In this document: in pieces, positions 57,520-64,000 of the stretch
Layout: every line of letters starts with the position of its first letter
Position numbering within the stretch: position 1 is the first letter of the stretch
Source of the DNA: Gyromitra esculenta
Taxonomy: Eukaryota; Ascomycota; Pezizomycetes; Pezizales; Discinaceae
Direction of reading: 5' to 3'
Assembly (NCBI GenBank): GCA_038503075.1
Contig: JBCAML010000016.1
Span: 310,001-374,000 of the forward strand
Length of the DNA stretch: 64,000 nucleotides
Made by a program: the position numbers and the translations under genes
Notes under the pieces: generated by a model
What the model was told of the DNA's origin: nothing
What the model saw: only the letters and a program-made list of their open reading frames with translations
The model's database searches: none

Positions 57520-59270
57520 TATAAACACACACGCTTTACTGGACACCGCCTCAGGATTTGCATTCATTGATCAGAAATTCGCGAGTCACAATTCTCTCCC
57601 CCTTACCCCCTTTAAAATACCCCGACAACTTGAAGTTATCGATGGTCGACCCCTCGCCTCCGGAGACATTACCCACATCCTAAACCTCAACCTATCCATC
57701 CAAAATCACCGAGAACAAGCACTGCTTTGTGACCCAACTGGGCCACTACCCCTAGTGCTAGGCATACCGTGGATGAAGATCATGATGTACACCTCCATTT
57801 CGCTAATAAACGCATTGAGCTTAACTCTGCTCGCACCACGCACTGTGCCCCTCACTCCCCCATCGTCATCTCCCCATCGATTCCCGCTCCCTCCAAAATG
57901 AATATGTCCTTTATTGGCGCTGCCAGCTTTAGGACCCTTACTAGGAAACGCACCCACCAAGCGTACGCCATGTCCCTTTACGAGATAAACAAGCTCATTG
58001 ACAACAAAACTACGAAAGAAGAATGGAAGTCTAGATCCCCGCTAAGATCACGATTTTTGGACATGTTCGATAAGGCAAAAGCACAAGGACTACCCCCACG
58101 CCGCCCCTACGATCATAAAATACAATTGATGGAGGGGAAGGACGCACCATTCGGACCGCTCTATGGAATGTCAAGAGAGGAACTTATCGTCCTCAAGAAA
58201 TATATCGAGGACAACCTAGAGAAAGGGTTTATTCGCGCCAGCTCCTCTCCTGCCGGCTCCCCTGTACTCTTCGTAAAAAAGGCGGATGGATCCCTCCGAT
58301 TGTGTGTTGACTATAGAGGCCTAAACGCCATTACGGTCAAAGATCGATACACCTCTCCTCTTATACGAAAACCCGATAGATTAGCGAAGGCCCGATGGTA
58401 CACCAGCTCGACCTACGCGACGGCTATCACCAGATCCGAATCGCCGAAGGAGGAGTGGAAAACCGCTTTCCGAACCCGTTACGGTCTCTACGAATACCAG
58501 GTCATGCCCTTTGGACTCACCAACGCACCGTGACCTTCCAACGCTTTGTAAACGATCTGCCTCACCGAATACCAGATATCTTTGTACGCATACCTAGATG
58601 ACATTCTCATCTACAGTGACACCTTCACCGAACATCGTTCTCATGTTCGAAGGTTCTACGTACACTCAAGAACAATAACATCCTTCTGAAACCGGAGAAA
58701 TGTGAGTTCGAAGTACAAACTACCAAATATCTGAGCTAATTCTCACCTGACGGCATTAAGATGGACGAAGAAAAGTTAAAGGCCGTTAGAGAATGGGGGA
58801 CTCCAAAGAGCGTTAAGGACGTCCAGGCATTCCTGGGATTTGCTAACTTTTACCGTCGGTTTATCCCGGATTTTCTAAACTCGCGTCGCTCTTACTCGCA
58901 CTCACAAAGGGGATAAACTTCGATCGACTGTCGGTTCGACATCGCCTTCGAAAATTTAAAATATGCCTTCACTACCGCTCCCATCCTCATCCACTTTGAT
59001 CCCGACAAAAATCATTGTGAAACCGACGTCAGACTTCAGTATCGTGAGGAGTCCTGTCTCGACGACGACGCAGGAATCTTACATCCCGTAGCCTTCTTTT
59101 TCAAAGAAACACTCACCTGCAGTGTAACTATGAAATTTACGACAAGCGAACTACTTGCCATCATCCGAGTCTTTGAAGAATGGCGTCCGGAACTGGAAGG
59201 CTCAAAACACCCGATCGATGTTATCGCGATCATAAAACCTGGAGTATTTTATGAGCACTAAACAACTCAA
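57520..59270 (+). pseudogene. degenerate pol: protease, reverse transcriptase, RNase H
   Basis: The protease active site LLDTASG lies at about 57536. Reverse transcriptase runs from about 58090 to 58760, with EKGFIRASSSPAGSPVLFVK, LRLCVDYRGLNAIT, YQVMPFGLTNAP and the catalytic YLDD at 58591-58602. The frame is lost just after 58533 and restarts in another frame. The RNase H part (about 58960-59230) keeps GILHPVAFF and ELLAIIRVFEEWRPELEG but is also shifted. Not functional as it stands. Confidence 0.88.
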
Positions 59271-59559
59271 CCGCCGTCATGCCAGATGGGCCGTATACCT
59301 ATCACGTTTTGATTTTGTGATCACCTACAGACCGGGAAGTCAAGGAGGAAAGCGGATGCTTTAACAAGGAGATCGGGAGATCTCGAGGAAGGGATGAACG
59401 GTTAACACACCAGGAGCCAGGTGGTGCTAAAGAAGGAGAACATTGATCCTAAGATAAGTTTGTTGTCGCTTCTTTATCAAATGAAGCCGCTGAACTGGAC
59501 GCCCCCCTGAAAAAACTCTTCCTAGAAGGGTATATCGCTGACAAGTTCCCAGCAAAGAT

Positions 59560-60412
59560 ACTTTTAGCGTTGAAAAACAAGGATCAACAATCAAAGGAGA
59601 TCACTTTAAGTGAATGCACGGAGGAAAATAACCGACTATGCTATCGGGAGAAACTCTATGTGCCCGACTTTGACCCTCTTCGCCTAGAGCTTATTCGGAG
59701 ACATCATGACGCCCCCGCTGCAGGACACCCTGGACGAGATAAAACCTTCGAACTAATAAGTAGAAGTTTTTACTGGCCAAAGATGAGGGAATCTATCGGC
59801 CGCTATGTGCGTAACTGCCATATATGCCAAAAAGCAAAACCAGTTACCCAACGTACCCAAGGAGTCCTCCGCCCGTTGCCTATTCCGAACCGCCCCTGGC
59901 AAGAGATCTCGATGGATTTTGTTACAGGCCTCCCAGAATCCGAAGGCTATGATGCTATCTTAGTCATCGTAGACCGCCTATCAAAAATGCGCCATCTAAT
60001 CCCTTGTAATACCACGGTCAATTCTAGAGATGTTGCCGATTTATACCTTCGACATGTATGGAAACTCCACGGGCTACCTACGCACATTACCTCTGACCGA
60101 GGCACACAGTTTACGGCCCACTTCTGGAAGGAGCTCTGCAAGCGCTTAGGAATCCAGGCTCGAATGTCTACTGCATTCCACCCGGAAACCGATGGACAGA
60201 CGGAACGACTAAACGCAGTCATGGAGCAATACCTGCGCTCATACGTATCCTATCAACAAGGAGACTGGAGCAAATGGCTAGCCATGGCAGAATTCTCAGC
60301 CAATAACCAGGAATCGGCTACTACTAAAGTTTCGCCCTTTTTGCAAACTATGGTTACCATCCCCGCTTCGACACCTCTATTGTCCCCGCAACCGCCATCG
60401 CCCAAAGCCTAG
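59560..60412 (+). pseudogene. retrotransposon integrase segment, longest uninterrupted pol frame
   Basis: An open frame (to 60412) covers the zinc-binding HHCC region (HHDAPAAGH, then CHICQKAK) and the DDE core: first Asp in ISMDFVTGLP, second in TSDRGTQFTAHFW, and Glu in HPETDGQTERLN. The frame is lost near 60340 before the C-terminal part. The integrase inserts element DNA into the host genome; here it is detached from an intact upstream pol. Confidence 0.9.
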
Positions 60413-60639
60413 ACTCTTCTAACTTCGCAACCACAATGCAAAACCTATACGACTACCTCAGGATACAAATTCGGACCGCCTGGATATCCAGGAGACTCTA
60501 TTAATAAACATCGAACTCCCGCTCCTGCCTATCAAGTCCATGACCAAGTATTCGTATCATGAAGAATATTAGGACGGTTCGCAATGCACGAAAACTCGAC
60601 TGAAATGGATGGGACCATACCCAAGAAAGAAGATAGTCT

Positions 60640-60911
60640 CCCTTTTGCATACGAGATTGATCTTCCTTCTTCAGTCAAATACCATCCTGTTTTTCACGTG
60701 TCACTCCTTAAGCCCGCTGCCGACGATCCTCTTCCAGGACAAGTTCTACCCCCTCCACCTCCAATCATCGTTAACCAGCAAGAGGAATATTTTATCGTGA
60801 AAATCCGAAGAACGAACACATCGTGGACAACAACAAGACCTTGTCGAATGGACCGGCTATGCTCACCCTACCTGGGAACCCGCTGAAGATCTTGTAGATA
60901 CTTCGCACTAA
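60640..60911 (+). pseudogene. integrase C-terminus with chromodomain
   Basis: Contains [15 protein letters not shown], then EEYFIVKI, and in a shifted frame [20 protein letters not shown], the conserved chromodomain core. Chromodomains of this kind target integration to heterochromatin marks. One frameshift separates the two halves. Confidence 0.85.
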
Positions 60912-60978
60912 AAGAGTTTTTAACTATCCCGACGCCACTCTAGTGTTCGCAGGAGGCTCGCGCTTGAAGGGGAGCTAC

Positions 60979-61429
60979 TTTCTCGGATTGACGTAAGGGA
61001 TGTCTCATGGTTTGACTGGTGATTTGTATCGTTGATCGAGATGGTTGTATAATTCCTTTGTCGTTTGGTTATGTTTAGGGTTGTTGGGATAATGTCTTTG
61101 TATTTCGGTTGTTGTCGGGTTGTTGTCGGTGTTACCGAAAAGCGGGGTATTTAAGGAAGGATTTCGGTCGCTCTTGTTTCTGTTTCTTTCTTTCCTTAAG
61201 CAACGTTCTCGTTAACTTCTTCGGTACTTGTTAAAAGAAATACTATCTCGATTCTATCTCAGAATCCTCGCTGTCGCTGTTCATCTCGCCGCATTTATCT
61301 CGCCTTGAGATAGACCCGTCGTAGAACCTGTAGAAACGCTGCACTCTTTGAACGCGTCGATACCTCATTAAGTAGCACTGCTCACCTTCAGGGATACTGA
61401 AGGGCTTAACGAAGGACTCGACCGTGAGA
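60979..61429 (+). repeat. 3' LTR
   Basis: 451 bp, starts TTTCTCGG and ends CCGTGAGA, followed directly by GACAG. Differences from the 5' LTR include several transitions and 1-4 nt indels, for example around 61196-61206 and 61340-61350. Confidence 0.9.
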
Positions 61430-61459
61430 GACAGGCTCAAATTCTCTATAAGGAGGCAT
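61430..61459 (-). pseudogene. 5' coding end (10 codons) of the host gene split by the retrotransposon
   Basis: On the minus strand, ATG at 61459 followed by nine codons (MPPYREFEPV) ending in the GACAG/CTGTC duplication. This frame continues into the segment at 55603 downward on the other side of the element (PLGVIEDAS...). The presumed promoter lies to the right, at 61460 onwards. Confidence 0.72.
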
Positions 61460-61607
61460 TTCTTAGGAAAATAAGTAACTGGAGGTAAAAACAATTGAAG
61501 GATGAGAGCAGATATGAGAAGGAATAATCTTAGACAGGGTAAGAGACTGTATGCGAAACATATTTTACGAATGCCACGGCTGCGCAGTCTTGTAGGTGAA
61601 ACATTTC

Positions 61608-62074
61608 TACATGCGGATCGCCGTTTTTTTTTTTTTTTTTTTTGTTAAATCATTGTTTCATTGTTTTATCTAGGTACAAGAATATCACATGCAACCGAAG
61701 TTATAGCGTGAACAAAACCCTACTCTCACAACCCTCCTAGACAAAAGGAAAATACAAAAGAGATGAAGCAAAATAACCAGTGAACAAAATAGTTATTGAA
61801 GCCAATGATGGTGAAGTTTAGTGTGTGTGATTGGTAGAATACTACTGGCCTGGGTAGTAGCGATCTTGGCGCACAAGCACAAACGAAGTAGAGATGGAGG
61901 CGCGCACTAAGCGGGGGCGAAGAGTGGCTAGTAACCGAGATCCGAGATCCGAAGAGTTGCAGCCGAAGAGAGGAGAGGGGGCCCTTGAGTCTCACTAGGA
62001 GAGGGCAAAGGGTGAGGAGTGTATCATGATGGATGCTTCCCTAAAAGGGCATCATGAGTACATGCGGATCGCCG
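61608..62074 (-). mobile_element. poly(A) retroposon (435 bp) with 16-bp target-site duplication
   Basis: TACATGCGGATCGCCG occurs at 61608-61623 and 62059-62074. Between them (61624-62058) lies a segment whose minus strand ends in about 20 A residues (61643-61624). Upstream of the tail on the minus strand is CTTGTACCTAGATAAAAC, sharing GTACCTA with the tails at 32439 and 54632. It has no convincing protein frame and no tRNA-like A/B boxes, so it is either a 5'-truncated LINE, a SINE of other origin, or a processed transcript copy. LINE machinery is implied by the duplication and tail. Confidence 0.85.
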
Positions 62075-62642
62075 TGATGGGTACCTATATATACATGTAG
62101 CTATATATAGCAGTGGTAGTATTTATCATGTGGTGGGAGTTTAGGTTTTACTGGCCATCTTCTACTTAATCGAGTGATATTTCAAGATTTTAAATTCGCA
62201 GACCCTTGGATTTGTTACTTGAAACTTCATTTAAACGTCATGACATAATTATTATGGTAAATATTCAAATTTTGAAGCGATCTTAAGGCGTTCCTTGCTG
62301 AGGGTTCGAAGATACTCATTGGGACTAGATCGTTCCTCTAATAGAGGTTACATATAGTGCACTATTTTTTGGTCCATTTTTTGGCACCCTCGATCCAGGA
62401 ACGAAGATTGGGGGGTTAGAGTTATGTGCTGATAATCAGTGGGGTCGGGCTAGGCATGATTAAGGGCATAGGGCAGTCGAAGTATAAACGTGCCAATCAA
62501 TTCGGCTAACTAATGGATTACATGTAGATCTAGTAAGAAGCTTCTCTGTCAAATACAGGCTTCTAGCACGAGCTACAACAACGTTTTGGTGAGACCCAAA
62601 GAAACGATAGCTAAATTTAATAAGAGCAATACATAAAGTGAA
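62075..62642. other. intergenic region
   Basis: AT-rich, with TACATGTA at 62092 and 62519. No gene or repeat end recognised. Confidence 0.5.
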
Positions 62643-63998
62643 TCAGTCTATAGAAGAAATAGACCCTTCACCCTTCACCGTACCCGTCTCTCTTGCCCGC
62701 AACGATCTTATCGCTTTCTTTGAATCAGATTCTACCACAAGTTGAAGCGACGTTTTCTTGTCTTCGTCCGCTACATCTATCTGTAGCCCTCTAGCCAGCA
62801 AGAAGTCCATTAACTTATCGTCATCACCGTAACATAGATCGCATACTTCCTGCTACTCGTACTTGCATAATCAGCTTCTTAGCTGCGTAGCGGAGCGGTG
62901 TTATCCCCACTTTATCCACTGCATTAATATCCACTCCCTTTTCAAGAAATAGCTCCACTATTTCATATATGATAGATGGTCCATTACGTATTTCACAATG
63001 GCTGTGTGATGTCGAAGACATCAGCTTGACTTCTGAGGCAGCCCGGCTCTCCCTCACCCTACCAGTTATCACTTTCAACCGTGTCGGTCCACCAACCCGG
63101 ATTGCACCAACAACAGCTGTGATAACACCTAACAGATCCACGGCGGATAAGATGCTATTTGCCCAACCCATTGACTCGCTCATAAATTGTCTTGCGACTT
63201 GTTCACCAAAGAGCGTCAACACGGGGGCCAGATCCGAAAAAAGGTTACTTGAGAACTCGTCTCCACTCGTGACTTGAGTTAATACATGCTGCTGAGAAAC
63301 AATAATGAATGTGATTATTCTCAAGGGAATATCAAAGACATGCCACCATTTCTTCTTTTTCTTGGGTAAATGTTTTAAAAGTTGCTGCATCACATGGGTT
63401 AGATCGTTGTATCGCAGACTAGATTCTTCATAGCGATCTTCCTACCTGGAAAACTATAAACACCGGAGGCTGCGCGAGAAACCTATTGCCAACCTCGCAC
63501 TTAACTTGAACTATTGTGATATTAGTTAACGGTAATGCTTGGGACTACTTATGTTACAAAAGGCAAGAAATAACACCCTTGAAATCAGAAATTTAACTTA
63601 TGAAGCAGCTACACTTCTGAACACGTGATAGCGGTCTTTATATCTGTCTACCTATTAAGCCTCAATTCCTGTAAGCATCTAAATTACATGTAGTCATATG
63701 TAATCCTAAATAGGATCTCAAATACCTTAAAGCTTCCTAAGTAGTACTCTTAATTTAAACCGTATTGATGTGCACGTGTTTCAAGAGTCTCAACTTCAAC
63801 AAAGCAACTCTGATACCCAAGAGCCACGAGGATGCTGCAAAAACGCAGGGGTATCGGCTCTGTATATATATGTGCTTGATCAAAGAATGGTGCTGCACGA
63901 GTTCGATCTCTGGCTTTCATGTAATTATTTCTAGCCCACTTTGATATTAAGTCCCTAAAAATTTTGGCTGTCGCATATCGGTTGAACCTTTGTTCCAC
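62643..63998 (-). pseudogene. broken ankyrin-repeat/membrane protein gene, 5' end beyond the window
   Basis: Minus-strand fragments follow the order of one large fungal protein type. At 63998-63750: RDLISKWARNNYMKARDRTR and LVALGYQSCFVEVETLETRA. At about 63512-63453: VKCEVGNRFLAQPPVFIVFQ. At 63440-62824: RYNDLTHVMQQLLKHLPKKK, a hydrophobic helix (SAVDLLGVITAVVGAIRVGG), the conserved MSSTSHSHCEI block and an ankyrin repeat (EIVELFLEKGVDINAVDKVG). At about 62832-62643: a diverged repeat (MDFLLARGLQIDVADEDKKT). A stop or frame change occurs near 63445 and again near 62830, so the gene appears disrupted, although an unusual intron cannot be fully excluded. Members of this type are often expanded in fungal genomes and sit near repeats. 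Function unknown. Confidence 0.6.
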
Positions 63999-64000
63999 AG

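Larger units (their letters stand above)
55609..61429 (+). mobile_element. degenerate Ty3/gypsy-type chromodomain LTR retrotransposon
   Basis: A 5.8-kb plus-strand element with two LTRs, a GACAG duplication and, in order, gag with a CCHC knuckle, aspartic protease, reverse transcriptase, RNase H, integrase and a C-terminal chromodomain. Protease-RT-RH-IN order defines Ty3/gypsy, and the chromodomain defines the chromovirus lineage. Frameshifts and in-frame stops break gag and pol in several places, so the copy is inactive. A purine-rich stretch just before the 3' LTR (TTGAAGGGGAGC) may be the polypurine tract. No clear tRNA primer-binding site is seen after the 5' LTR. Confidence 0.92.
55604..61434. 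other. 5-bp target-site duplication GACAG flanking the LTR retrotransposon
   Basis: GACAG is present immediately outside both LTRs, at 55604-55608 and 61430-61434. Five base pairs is the usual duplication for Ty3-type integrases. The duplication pins down both element borders. Confidence 0.85.

Noticed and set aside
63896..63915. tRNA B-box-like sequence (GTTCGATCTC)
   Set aside because: No cloverleaf, A box or poly-T terminator around it, and it lies within the ankyrin pseudogene coding frame. No tRNA gene was found in the window.
1..64000. CRISPR arrays or bacterial-type operons
   Set aside because: No regularly spaced direct repeats; the genes are intron-containing and eukaryotic.

Overview
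This window reads as nuclear DNA of a filamentous ascomycete (Pezizomycotina). Genes are split by short GT-AG introns (about 50-150 nt), many with CTAAY-type branch points. The recognisable genes are typical of that group: a RSC4-like tandem bromodomain protein, CKS1, an LSD1-type demethylase with SWIRM and HMG box, Scm3, a NAK1/POD6-like kinase, NDUFAF7, an anchored cysteine synthase and TFIIS. The species cannot be fixed from sequence alone. All exon boundaries were derived by hand from splice signals and reading-frame phase.

Layout. 1-14.9 kb: an SDR/epimerase-like gene (minus); a four-exon gene (plus, 4500-7123) that carries an HExxH motif, an acidic stretch and C-terminal membrane segments; an unknown gene; a small mitochondrial-type membrane protein; a secreted fasciclin protein; and a lipocalin-like protein. 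14.9-31.1 kb: RSC4-like and CKS1 diverge from a 1-kb pyrimidine-rich region. They are followed by 3 kb of gene-poor DNA, a secreted Kex2-type protein (minus), the LSD1 gene (plus), a TA-flanked MITE and a small conserved gene. 31.1-34.9 kb holds no intact gene, only a 23-nt retroposon tail with target-site duplication and other decayed sequence. 34.9-54.1 kb is a dense housekeeping block: TPR-DUF4470 protein, GCK-family kinase, Scm3, C2H2 zinc-finger protein, NDUFAF7 diverging from the cysteine synthase, and TFIIS with a strong 3' hairpin. 54.1-64 kb is repeat-rich: a MITE with a nested retroposon tail, a degenerate Ty3-type chromodomain LTR retrotransposon, a 435-bp poly(A) retroposon, and a broken ankyrin-repeat gene running off the right edge.

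Four observations stand out. First, the LTR retrotransposon (5-bp duplication GACAG) sits in the coding sequence of a small host gene, ten codons after its ATG; the two halves line up in frame when the element is set aside. Second, three 5'-truncated retroposon insertions of 23, 53 and 435 bp, with 13-16 bp target-site duplications, share a GTACCTA 3'-terminal motif. Third, the palindrome TACATGTA occurs at least 21 times in 64 kb where about one is expected, almost always outside exons. Fourth, two proteins have unusual architecture: the 4500-7123 product (putative zinc-metallopeptidase core plus membrane tail) and an Scm3 protein with a SAM-like domain and paired CxxC motifs.

Functional grouping. 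Chromatin and centromere genes (RSC4-like, LSD1, Scm3), transcription (TFIIS), cell cycle and morphogenesis (CKS1, GCK kinase) and mitochondria (NDUFAF7, cysteine synthase, the 9810 gene) are interspersed. There is no sign of a secondary-metabolite cluster.
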